Source of the DNA: Anaerolineae bacterium
GTDB lineage: Bacteria; Chloroflexota; Anaerolineae; Aggregatilineales; Phototrophicaceae
DNA length: 64,000 nt
Assembly: GCA_019912965.1 (NCBI GenBank)
Contig: JAIOHM010000023.1
Location: 1 to 64,000 of the forward strand
Direction: 5' to 3'
Position numbers and translations under genes: made by a program. Under the pieces are notes generated by a model. It was not told where the DNA came from, searched no databases, and saw only the letters and a list, made by a program, of their open reading frames with translations. Positions 25,152 to 33,344 of the stretch are shown one piece after another (position 1 is the first letter of the stretch; every line of letters begins with the position of its first letter).

Positions 25152-26089
25152 GAGTGGAACTCCCAAATGACAATATCGTTGGATGCGCCGCCGGGTCGTA
25201 AACAATCTGTTGCTAATTTGCTGCCATCCGTGCTCCACACCAGATTGCTTATCGCGCAGTCGTCAGTATTGAAATCGCCTTCCACCGCTTCTCCGGTTAC
25301 GGCGTTCCACAACCTGAGTTCATCGCGGAAAGCGGCGATCCATTTGCCGGATGGATGCCACGCGATTTCTCCGGTCATTTCGGGGATTACGATGGTTGGC
25401 AATCCGGTTTCCAAACTGCGGATTTGCCCTTCGGAGGCAATCAATGAGCCATCAGGACTCCATGAAACTGACCCTGCCGCCCAGAAGGTGTCTAAGCGTT
25501 CACCGTCTGTGCTCCAAATGTGTAGATAATTGTTTGTCCAGCCGCCAGCGGTGGCGATGTGTGAACCATCAGGACTCCATGCAACTTGATAAACTATCCC
25601 CCAAGTATCGTCACTCACAGCCGTTTCGGTTTGGGTTTCAACATCCCAAATATGCAATGCGATTCCGTCTATAACGGCTAAGGATTGGCTATCGGGACTC
25701 CATGCGATGCCGGAATAACCTTTGATGGTTTGAAGGTTTTCCCCGGTTGAGGCATCCCAAATACGGACTGTGCCATCCTCTGAATTGGTGGCAATCCATT
25801 GACCATCCGGACTCCATGCGGTCATTTCTACTGGCGCACCATGCCCTGTCAGTGTGAGCACCATTTCGCCCGTTTGAACCGACCATACAGCGGCAGTGTT
25901 GGATTCGCTGGCAGTGGTAAACCATTCGCCATCAGGGCTGAAGCTAAAGTATTCCGGTGGTGAGGGCGACCAATTTTGGTCTTGGCGCTTGATGATTTGA
26001 ATGGATTCAAAATGGGCTACAGCGTCTTGAGCCGATGTTAGACCGGGCAGGATGAGCCAAAGCAGTGTGATGAACAGCAGTTGGGTCAC
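25148..26089 (-). CDS. Secreted WD40 beta-propeller protein, paralogue
   Basis: A 313-residue exported protein with a GTG start supported by AGGAA upstream. Signal peptide TQLLFITLLWLILPGLTSAQ, then six or so WD40 blades: FSFSPDGEWFTTASES, TAWSPDGQWIATNSEDGTVR, IAWSPDSQSLAVIDG, VAWSPDGSHIATAGG, VSWSPDGSLIASEG. The repeats are closer to canonical WD40 ('IWD' strands) than in the partner gene. Translationally coupled to the following gene; likely the product of a tandem duplication. Confidence 0.86.
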   Translation of the reverse strand: MTQLLFITLLWLILPGLTSAQDAVAHFESIQIIKRQDQNWSPSPPEYFSFSPDGEWFTTASESNTAAVWSVQTGEMVLTLTGHGAPVEMTAWSPDGQWIATNSEDGTVRIWDASTGENLQTIKGYSGIAWSPDSQSLAVIDGIALHIWDVETQTETAVSDDTWGIVYQVAWSPDGSHIATAGGWTNNYLHIWSTDGERLDTFWAAGSVSWSPDGSLIASEGQIRSLETGLPTIVIPEMTGEIAWHPSGKWIAAFRDELRLWNAVTGEAVEGDFNTDDCAISNLVWSTDGSKLATDCLRPGGASNDIVIWEFHS

Positions 26090-26170
26090 ATTGAATATTC
26101 CTGATTGTATGCGCGTCCTTGAAAAGTATAATCCATCACGTTATCGGCTTCCTGACGAAATGGCTTCGGT

Positions 26171-28165
26171 TTGATACCTTTCTACCGCCTCTTTATGCTC
26201 GCACTACTGCTGCTGACGATGGCGCTGGGCTTGCGCGACATCACGGCCAACGCAATTTGGCTGGATGAAACATGGTCGGTGTATAACGCAGGTGGTTCGC
26301 CGTATGAGCCGCTATCGCCGCTGGGCATTGTCAACCGGGTGGCAACTGAAGACCCGCGCAATGCTGCCCCGATGTACCATTTATTGCTCGGTGGATGGGG
26401 TTCGCTGGCCGGATGGTCGGCGTTTGCGATCCGGTATTCGTCGCTGCTGTACGGATTGCTGGCGGTGGCTTTTACCTATCGGCTCGCGCGGGATATGGCT
26501 TCGCCCTTAGCGGGTTTAGGGGCAACGGTCGCATTGGGTACATCGGCGCTGTTCATTTATTTCACCCACGAACTCCGCACTTACATGCTGGCGACTCTGA
26601 TGACACCGATTGCGGTTTGGTGCTACTGGCGGTTGATTCACGCACGGCGACCTTCGATCATTTTGCAAATCGGTTTCGTCATCAGTCTGCTTGGACTGCT
26701 GTATACCCATTATTTGGCGGCTGTGGCTTTAGCGGGAATCGGGTTGTATCACCTGTTATTTGTGCGAAAAGATCGGCGGTGGTTGCGTCCGGTTATCCTG
26801 ATGGGCATCGCGGGATTGTTGTTTTTGCCGTGGCTTGGTGTGATTGCAACCGGAATGCAGTTGAACGCCGAACAGCCCAAAGACCCCGGCGTATACGATT
26901 TAGCCCAAACGCTTGATCGATTGATTTATTTTTTCGGCAGCAATACCCCGGCTTTATTAGCATTGACGGTCGGTCTGGCGGTTTTTTCGGTCTGGTCGCC
27001 GGAGAACAGTCGGGGGTTAAAACCACCCGGCTACGAGAAAATCAAGCCCACTAAAGGGGCTGGAAAGGCGAGGAAGAGCGATTGGACTGTCGGAATAATC
27101 AGTGGACAATCCTTTAGCTCCGTTGTTCGACGTTTTGCGCCGCTGTTCTTTGCGCTGGTTGCCATCATTTGTATTCTGATTGCTCAATCCACTTTTCGTC
27201 TGATTGTGCCGGGGCGGGAACGCTATTTGTTGATGCTGTGGCCTTTGCTGGCTGTGGTGGTCGGTATCGGTATCGCCTATCCCGCTCAAAACGATTCCAA
27301 AACTCCGTTTGCTTGGCGATTTGGCGGTTCAATTGCGTTACTCTTTCTCTGGTTGGTGGTCAATCTACAGGGTACATTGAACGGACAGCTCACCCGCGAT
27401 ATTGACGGTGCGAACGCTCTGCCGTGGGATGTGCTGCGCCAAACATTGGAAGCCGAGGCCGAACCCGGCGATGCGGCTGCCATCAACATTACGGTCTACA
27501 ATTGGGCGTTGGAAGTGCAGACGGCGGATTATCATCTGCGCGATTTACCTGTGCGCCACATCTTGATGCAAAACCTGTTTGCTGATGATTTCCCTGAAGC
27601 TGTTCGCGAATTTGTGGATGATGCGCCTAATATCTGGGTTGGTTTGGATAAACGGCTGCCGTTGCAAGGGGGATACGACGAATTTGTGAGCGTTTTGGCC
27701 GGGCATTATATATCGTGTGGGGTCGTGTTGGATGTGCCGCGTCTGCGCCTCGATTGGTATAAACGGTTTCCAGAGTCGGCTTTTAATCCTGACGATGCCG
27801 TGATGCGTTTTGGCGATGGCATCGCGCTCACTTATGTGGATGTTCCAACGCCACAATCGGGACAACCGCTGCGGCCTTTGCTCACTTGGTCGCTGGCGGA
27901 TGATGTGTCGCGCGGGACGTATTCGGTGGCACTGCATGTGATCGACTCGTTGGGTACACCACAGGCACAGATGGATTATGGCCTGCCGGATGACAGTCTC
28001 GCCTGCCGTCAAACCGAAATCCCGGTCGAAAATCTGCCCGCTGGTGATTACACGTTGACGATCATCGTCTACAATTGGGCGACGGGCGAACGCTTACCCG
28101 GCCTTATAACCCCAACGGGCGAAATGGGTGAACAATTACCCCTCACACACTTCATCATTCCGTAA
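26171..28165 (+). CDS. GT39/PMT-family membrane glycosyltransferase
   Basis: A 664-residue protein with roughly ten N-terminal membrane helices and a C-terminal extracytoplasmic domain. The catalytic Asp-Glu of the GT-C family is seen in the first loop (NAIWLDETWSVYNAGG). GT-C enzymes use lipid-linked sugars to glycosylate proteins or lipids outside the membrane. Start is TTG at 26171 or ATG at 26195; both leave the first helix intact. A repeat-derived stretch, RGLKPPGYEKIKPTKGA, interrupts a loop between helices (about residues 281-297). The similar gene downstream starts one base past the stop. Confidence 0.85.
   Translation: MIPFYRLFMLALLLLTMALGLRDITANAIWLDETWSVYNAGGSPYEPLSPLGIVNRVATEDPRNAAPMYHLLLGGWGSLAGWSAFAIRYSSLLYGLLAVAFTYRLARDMASPLAGLGATVALGTSALFIYFTHELRTYMLATLMTPIAVWCYWRLIHARRPSIILQIGFVISLLGLLYTHYLAAVALAGIGLYHLLFVRKDRRWLRPVILMGIAGLLFLPWLGVIATGMQLNAEQPKDPGVYDLAQTLDRLIYFFGSNTPALLALTVGLAVFSVWSPENSRGLKPPGYEKIKPTKGAGKARKSDWTVGIISGQSFSSVVRRFAPLFFALVAIICILIAQSTFRLIVPGRERYLLMLWPLLAVVVGIGIAYPAQNDSKTPFAWRFGGSIALLFLWLVVNLQGTLNGQLTRDIDGANALPWDVLRQTLEAEAEPGDAAAINITVYNWALEVQTADYHLRDLPVRHILMQNLFADDFPEAVREFVDDAPNIWVGLDKRLPLQGGYDEFVSVLAGHYISCGVVLDVPRLRLDWYKRFPESAFNPDDAVMRFGDGIALTYVDVPTPQSGQPLRPLLTWSLADDVSRGTYSVALHVIDSLGTPQAQMDYGLPDDSLACRQTEIPVENLPAGDYTLTIIVYNWATGERLPGLITPTGEMGEQLPLTHFIIP
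27012..27060. repeat. In-frame repeat in the first GT39 gene
   Basis: GGGTTAAAACCACCCGGCTA then C-GAGAAAATCAAGCCCACTAA and AGGGG, encoding GLKPPGYEKIKPTKGA. A DNA copy with 41 of 48 bases identical sits at 28978 in the next gene, in the same reading frame, although the flanking coding sequence is far more diverged. Confidence 0.7.
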
Positions 28166-28166
28166 A

Positions 28167-30005
28167 ATGTTTATGAAATCACGATCACTTTTCTTGCTTA
28201 CACTTCTGCTGCTGGTCATCGCGGCTAGTCGTTTTATTCGCATTGCCGATTTCCGCATGGATACCGACGAAATCTGGGCGATCTGGCAGACATTTGGTAC
28301 GCCGGAACAAATCGTCCAATGGACATCACCTACCGAAACGCCGATTTATTTTCTGCTGCTGGGTGTATGGAAAGCACTGGTTGGCATTCACCCGGACATG
28401 CTGCGTTATCTTTCGCTGTTGATTGCCTTGCCGGGTGTGGCGTTTATGTATCGAGCGCTGCGGCGCATTGGCGGAGATGGGGCAGGCGTTTTGGGGATGC
28501 TGGCTTACAGTGCGCTGGCGGTGATGACTTTCATCAGCCTGTACACCCGTAGTTATGTGATTGCTTATGCCGCGCTACCGCTGACGCTTTGGATGCTGCA
28601 TCGCTATTTCGATAAACCGACGTTTAAACGGGCGCTGTCTTTAGCGGCTGGATTGCTATTACTTTATGTGGCGACAGTGACAGTGGCGCTGCCCGTGGCA
28701 CTTTTGGGTATTTATGCTTTGCTGATATACGGGCGGCGTATCTGGCGGGGATGGCTGCCTGCGGTGCTGGCACTCCTGCCTGCCTTGCCGGATTTGCTGA
28801 CCAATAAGTTGCAGATGGTCGGGTTTCATGCCGGAGGAGGGCGGATGGTCGAACTTCCGCCGCTGCCTGGTGCTGCACTCGATTTTTTTAACTATTTCAC
28901 CAGCGCGACTCCGGTTTGGTATGGGCTGATTGTGGTTTCGGCTTTTGGTCTTTTGTATTTCCGCCGAGGGTTCAAACCCCTCGACTACCGGAAAATCAAG
29001 CCCACTAAAGGAGCTTCAAAAAACGCATATTTAGAAATGTTTTGGCTGCTATGGATATTGTTTGTCCCTGTTCTGCTGTATGTACTCGAATCGCGGCTTG
29101 GTTTCTACACCATCAAACGGTATGGCTGGTGGTACGGTTTTGGAACAGCCATTTTTATCGGCTTGGGGTTGGCTTATCTGCCGCGTATCGGGCGTATTTT
29201 AGGCGTGGGGGCGCTGCTGGTGGTGTTATTCGTCCCGTTCCCCATGCAGCCTTACGGTTATATCGTCACGCCATTGGGTGAAAATCTGCGCTGGCTGCGT
29301 GACCATTGGGCGTCGGGCGACGGCTTGCTGATTGACCCGGATATAAGCTGCAACTTCCCTGAAGAATGGGATTTTTACACCCGCGTGTATTTTCCGAACG
29401 GCCTGAATATTGTGCAAGCGCCGGATGGGGTTCGCCGCGTGTGGTATGCGGGTTCCGGTAATGATGCCAGCCGTGCGGTTGAAGCTGACCTGTTAAACAG
29501 GCGCACAGCAGGTCGTTTCGTTGGCCCGCCGGGATGTTTGATCCGTTTGTACGAAGCGCCGCCGGATGTTGAAGGTATTGTGTACGAAAACGGAATACGT
29601 TTTCACGGGTTCGATATTGTGGAAGCGGATCGACCACGCTTGGATTTTGTGCCGCTGCATGAAGGGGAAACCATTCGCGTCCGTTTATGGTGGTCAGTCG
29701 ATGAAGTTGTGCCGCTGGATTACAGTGTGAGCCTGCTGCTGCAACGGGGGGATGTGCTGGCACAGAATGACAGCGCCCCACAGGTGATTTATCCTGAAGG
29801 CGCACCTGTCGAAACCAGCCGTTGGACGCCGGAACAACTTTACATCGAGGAACGCACGATCACTTTGCCGTATCCGATCACACCGGGGCGAGTCGGTTTA
29901 TTGATGGCAGTCTACTGGTTTGGGGATAATGTTCGCCTGAAAGCGCAGGGCGTCAATGAAGCTGGTTTGTTGGAGTTAAAACGTTTTCCAGTAGTGGCAT
30001 GGTAA
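28167..30005 (+). CDS. GT39/PMT-family membrane glycosyltransferase, second copy
   Basis: 612 residues; the ATG at 28167 follows the previous stop, with another ATG two codons on. N-terminal GT-C signature RMDTDEIWAIWQTFG with the catalytic acidic pair, about ten membrane helices, and a soluble C-terminal domain of about 200 residues with beta-rich sequence (FHGFDIVEADRPRLDFVPLH). It shares order and repeat insertion (RGFKPLDYRKIKPTKGAS) with its neighbour and is probably a tandem duplicate that has diverged. Donor and acceptor unknown. Confidence 0.85.
   Translation: MFMKSRSLFLLTLLLLVIAASRFIRIADFRMDTDEIWAIWQTFGTPEQIVQWTSPTETPIYFLLLGVWKALVGIHPDMLRYLSLLIALPGVAFMYRALRRIGGDGAGVLGMLAYSALAVMTFISLYTRSYVIAYAALPLTLWMLHRYFDKPTFKRALSLAAGLLLLYVATVTVALPVALLGIYALLIYGRRIWRGWLPAVLALLPALPDLLTNKLQMVGFHAGGGRMVELPPLPGAALDFFNYFTSATPVWYGLIVVSAFGLLYFRRGFKPLDYRKIKPTKGASKNAYLEMFWLLWILFVPVLLYVLESRLGFYTIKRYGWWYGFGTAIFIGLGLAYLPRIGRILGVGALLVVLFVPFPMQPYGYIVTPLGENLRWLRDHWASGDGLLIDPDISCNFPEEWDFYTRVYFPNGLNIVQAPDGVRRVWYAGSGNDASRAVEADLLNRRTAGRFVGPPGCLIRLYEAPPDVEGIVYENGIRFHGFDIVEADRPRLDFVPLHEGETIRVRLWWSVDEVVPLDYSVSLLLQRGDVLAQNDSAPQVIYPEGAPVETSRWTPEQLYIEERTITLPYPITPGRVGLLMAVYWFGDNVRLKAQGVNEAGLLELKRFPVVAW
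28978..29025. repeat. In-frame repeat in the second GT39 gene
   Basis: GGGTTCAAACCCCTCGACTA then CCGGAAAATCAAGCCCACTA and AAGGAGCT, encoding GFKPLDYRKIKPTKGA. Contains short self-complementary arms (GGGTT/AACCC and AGCCC/GGAGCT). See the partner at 27012. Confidence 0.7.
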
Positions 30006-30021
30006 TATTTCTGACCTGAAA

Positions 30022-30804
30022 TCAGCTTGGTTCGTATATTTCTATCAAACCACCCAACGCCTGAATCAATTCTTCGTCGCTTAAGTTATTTCTGTATGCC
30101 TCGGATAAATCTGCGTAGGTTGTCAGAATTGATTTACTGCCATCCTGACCAAAAAATTCTATGAAAATGGTTGCATTTGTTGAGACATATTCCAATTTGT
30201 CCCAGTTTTGCATGAGAAAATCTACGAAGTTTGATATTGCTGTCAGCAGTAATGGGCGGTTACTGATGGCATCTATTGTGATTGCAAACCCTAAATGACT
30301 TTCCACTGCTAAAAACGATGCATCTACTTGCTGTAAGCCAGTTGATTCAATGCCTGCTGTTCCTTCAATGCCTGCTTCACTCATCAATCCCATCATTGTG
30401 TTTGTTGCATCACTTAAAACCACAGTAGCAATAAACGGGCCACAGTCGTTTACGCGGGTGGCAGGATTTTCAGGAACATTTTCAGCATATAAATAGCAAG
30501 GCCGACTTGGGAAAGGAACTTCGGTTAAATTCCTCAACACTTCATGATAAATAATCTCGCCGTAGAAAGGCGTGGATGAAAGCGCCAATTCTGGACTTTG
30601 AGTGAAAATAGCCAGAGCAGTGCGCTCGGCTTCAATAGTTGGTAGTTCTTGGGGATCGACCAAAATACTCGGAGAAGGTGAGGTTTTGAATTGCTGCGTT
30701 GTAGTATCAACAAGGGGCAATTGCCCCATCAGAAAGGCTAAAAATGCAGTTATCAATACTATTCCGATTAATATCCCAATTTGTGAGTAATGCTTTCTTT
30801 GCAT
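30022..30804 (-). CDS. Membrane-anchored extracytoplasmic protein, unknown
   Basis: 260 residues: one N-terminal membrane anchor (SQIGILIGIVLITAFLAFLMG, residues about 7-27), then an exported domain with a threonine/serine/proline linker and a cysteine pair (PSRPCYLY, VNDCGPF) that could form a disulfide. ATG at 30804 with AGGAAA upstream is preferred over a TTG one codon earlier. No family recognised. It lies between the glycosyltransferases and the next exported protein and faces the other way from the former. Confidence 0.6.
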   Translation of the reverse strand: MQRKHYSQIGILIGIVLITAFLAFLMGQLPLVDTTTQQFKTSPSPSILVDPQELPTIEAERTALAIFTQSPELALSSTPFYGEIIYHEVLRNLTEVPFPSRPCYLYAENVPENPATRVNDCGPFIATVVLSDATNTMMGLMSEAGIEGTAGIESTGLQQVDASFLAVESHLGFAITIDAISNRPLLLTAISNFVDFLMQNWDKLEYVSTNATIFIEFFGQDGSKSILTTYADLSEAYRNNLSDEELIQALGGLIEIYEPS

Positions 30805-30913
30805 CAACTGGATTTCCTATTCAATACTTGATTCAAATCACATAAAATTTTCCATTGAATACACACAGCCTCATTGATGATGGTTTACTGCTGCTCAATC
30901 GTATGGTAGGTTG

Positions 30914-31996
30914 CTATCCATCAGTATTTTGTGGTGGCGGTGGTAAGGGAAAGAACATTCTCATAATTGGGATGTTCTGCAAGATGTCCGGCGAAATCGG
31001 CTGTGCGTCTACTGGGGCAACCGCCAAAACGACTTGATTGTAATTGTCGAAGTCCGCATTGGTCTGAAAACTGCTTTGTGACCACTGCGTAATATCATTG
31101 CCTTTTATGCCTGCCTCAATCATGACTGAAAAATCCAACATTCCCCAGAATTGAAAGCCGCGCACAACTCGTTCTTCCGGGTCAACTGTCAGCGCATTGA
31201 GCATGATGGGTTCGGGGAAGATTTCGGCCATCATCGCCGCAAGCTCATTTAGGGCTTCATCGGTCACGGTATTCGGGGCGATGTTTGCCCAGTGGTTGTT
31301 TATCAAACTCTCGCGCAGCGCGGTTTGAAATATGGGGTGAGCGTACATGGCTGCGAAATCCACCCATGTTTCAAAAGTATCGCCGGAGCGTACCACATTC
31401 ACAAACTGGTTAAGCACTTCCTGATCGAAGACTGCGGCAAGCTGATCAACATTTGTTCCAGTCAATAGTGGTTCATAGCCTTCCGGTGTTGGTGGGGGTG
31501 GTTCGGTATTTGGCATAGGTGGCATCAGTGTGGATAGCTCAATGCTTACCCATCCATGCAGCGTTGGATTGGGCGGCACAAGCGAATCCATGTCGATGTA
31601 AAGTATCCCATCAATGACTCGCACATTTATTTCGGCATGTTCCGGCATATCCTCCCATGAAGGTAAGCCCGTTGGAAGGTTGGATAAATCGACGGCTATG
31701 GTTAGCTCGGCGTTCAAATTGGGCGCGGCGGTCAAATTCAGTCCCTGCATCAAGGGCAGATTGGCTACCGTTCCCGAAGCGGAAACCTCCATCCTGAAGT
31801 CGTCATGCAGATTTTGTGAAATCATGGATGCCCGGTTCAAGGTAGCTGAATGTAATTCTTGCAGTGACTGCTGTGCATCCAACATCAGCGCGCAGTCAGT
31901 TTCCGAAAGTTGTCCGCAGTAAGAGGATAGTTGAGCAGAAACGGGGTGTGTGACGAACAGCAGGGCTAGTAAGAAGATGCTGACTTTCTGGAGCAT
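30914..31996 (-). CDS. Secreted protein, LppX/LolA-like lipid-binding candidate
   Basis: 360 residues. Signal peptide MLQKVSIFLLALLFVTHPVSAQ with cleavage after AQ; GAGGAGGG six bases before the ATG fixes the start. The mature protein has a helical start (ALMLDAQQSLQELHSATL) then long beta segments (NAELTIAVDLSNLP, EINVRVIDGILYIDMDSL, GWVSIELSTL), the pattern of half-barrel lipoprotein carriers such as LppX/LprG. This assignment rests on pattern only. Tail is proline-rich (FFPLPPPPQNTDG). Confidence 0.6.
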   Translation of the reverse strand: MLQKVSIFLLALLFVTHPVSAQLSSYCGQLSETDCALMLDAQQSLQELHSATLNRASMISQNLHDDFRMEVSASGTVANLPLMQGLNLTAAPNLNAELTIAVDLSNLPTGLPSWEDMPEHAEINVRVIDGILYIDMDSLVPPNPTLHGWVSIELSTLMPPMPNTEPPPPTPEGYEPLLTGTNVDQLAAVFDQEVLNQFVNVVRSGDTFETWVDFAAMYAHPIFQTALRESLINNHWANIAPNTVTDEALNELAAMMAEIFPEPIMLNALTVDPEERVVRGFQFWGMLDFSVMIEAGIKGNDITQWSQSSFQTNADFDNYNQVVLAVAPVDAQPISPDILQNIPIMRMFFPLPPPPQNTDG

Positions 31997-32129
31997 ATCG
32001 ACCCTCCTCATCAGTTTTTATGATAAGGCTAGGGCAGCTTCCTTTCGGTGAAATAACAGCTTTAGCTGATGTAACAAACTTTTTCCATTGTCAGACTAAT
32101 CTAAACAAACTTTCGCTGCACTTTTCACG

Positions 32130-32135
32130 TATACT
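32130..32135 (+). promoter_or_regulatory. Candidate -10 box in the 303-base divergent spacer
   Basis: TATACT lies 165 bases before the response-regulator ATG in the spacer 31997-32299. The -35 region (AAACTT) is poor. Nothing else of note is seen in this spacer; short AT-rich tracts are compatible with a divergent promoter pair. Confidence 0.3.
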
Positions 32136-32299
32136 AGTGATTAGCAAAGGCGAAACGCCACATCAGCCGAAGGTTAGTATATCTCAACCTGAGGGATGGA
32201 ATGCTGGCGGGAATGGCTGTTCGCCTGTATGATTCGCAGATATAACGCATTAGACATATATTGGCACCCTTATACGAAGGAACGGCGGGGGCGAACACA

Positions 32300-33229
32300 A
32301 TGAGCAAAGGTCGAATCCTGGTTGTCGAAGATGATTTCGACATTTCTAACATGTTGCGTATCTACTTTAGTGGGCAGCAGTATGATGTCCAGGTCGCGCC
32401 GCGTGGCGGTGATGCCCTCCAGATGACCCGCAAGCAGTTGCCGGAACTCATCATTTTAGACATCATGCTCCCGGATATGAATGGTTATGATGTGTGTCGT
32501 GAACTCCGCACGACCACCCGTACCAGCCATATCCCGATCATCTTCCTGACCCAGAAAGACGAACGCAGCGACAAAATCGCGGGTCTGGAACTCGGCGCGG
32601 ATGATTACATCACCAAGCCTTTCGACATCGAAGAACTGAAACTGCGCGTCAAGAATGCTATCGACTCGGCGCGCCGTACCTCGCAGACCGACCCCAAATC
32701 CGGTTTACCCACCGGACGGCTGATCGAAGATCATCTGCGTTCACTGATGCATGGCAACAAACAGTGGTCATATGTCGATATGAAGATTAATAACTTCGAC
32801 CCGTTCAAGGAAGTTTACGGCTTCGTGGCGGGTGATGAAGTCATGCGCTTCATGGCATTGATGATGGGCGAAACTATTGACGATTTGGGTACACCGGAAG
32901 ATTTTCTGGGGCATCCCGGCGGCGATAATTTCGTGATTATCACCCACGCTGTCGAAGTGGATACCCTCAAATCGCGGCTGGTCGAACGCTTCAATGAAGA
33001 AGTCAAGCAGCACTATTCGTTTATTGATCGTGAACGCGGCTACATTCTCGTGCCGGATAGCAGCGGTGGTGGCGAAAGACAGGAACCCTTGATGACCCTC
33101 TCGGTCGGTTCGGTGTCTACCACTACTCATCAGGTATCGGACATCCGCGAGATCACCGAATTGGCTGCCGAAGACCGCCGCCGGGGGTTGGGTGGCGAAT
33201 CGCTCCCGCCCATCCAGACAGCGTGGTGA
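32300..33229 (+). CDS. Response regulator with receiver and degenerate GGDEF domain
   Basis: 309 residues. Residues 1-125 are a CheY-like receiver: acidic pair VVEDDFD, phospho-acceptor in LIILDIMLPDMNGYD, the switch threonine in IIFLTQKDE and conserved lysine in YITKPFD. The second half follows the diguanylate cyclase fold (SGLPTGRLIEDHLRS; IKINNFDPFKEVYGF pattern) but the active site reads HPGGDNFVII, with Asp-Asn-Phe replacing Asp-Glu-Phe, so cyclase activity is doubtful. A short hydrophilic tail closes the protein. Located directly before the giant kinase, its likely partner. Confidence 0.9.
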   Translation: MSKGRILVVEDDFDISNMLRIYFSGQQYDVQVAPRGGDALQMTRKQLPELIILDIMLPDMNGYDVCRELRTTTRTSHIPIIFLTQKDERSDKIAGLELGADDYITKPFDIEELKLRVKNAIDSARRTSQTDPKSGLPTGRLIEDHLRSLMHGNKQWSYVDMKINNFDPFKEVYGFVAGDEVMRFMALMMGETIDDLGTPEDFLGHPGGDNFVIITHAVEVDTLKSRLVERFNEEVKQHYSFIDRERGYILVPDSSGGGERQEPLMTLSVGSVSTTTHQVSDIREITELAAEDRRRGLGGESLPPIQTAW

Positions 33230-33270
33230 ACTTCTATAGGGTTGTGATACACAATATTTTGCATATAGAT

Positions 33271-33299
33271 ATAGGGGCGTCTCGCGTGGACGCCCCTAT
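33271..33299. terminator. 11-bp ATAGGGGCGTC stem between regulator and kinase
   Basis: A perfect 11-bp inverted repeat (ATAGGGGCGTC 33271-33281, GACGCCCCTAT 33289-33299) with 7-nt loop, then AAAAC. A CTA(T)-ended member of the intergenic palindrome family, located between two genes expected to be co-expressed. Confidence 0.65.
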
Positions 33300-33344
33300 A
33301 AAACTATCGCCAATCCGAAAAGCAGTTGAACAGGCTCGCTAATT

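Noticed and set aside
28971..28997. A tRNA-like T-arm, GAGGG-TTCAAAC-CCCTC, inside the second GT39 gene
   Set aside because: No acceptor, D- or anticodon arm around it and the region is read as coding; it belongs to the 48-base repeat.
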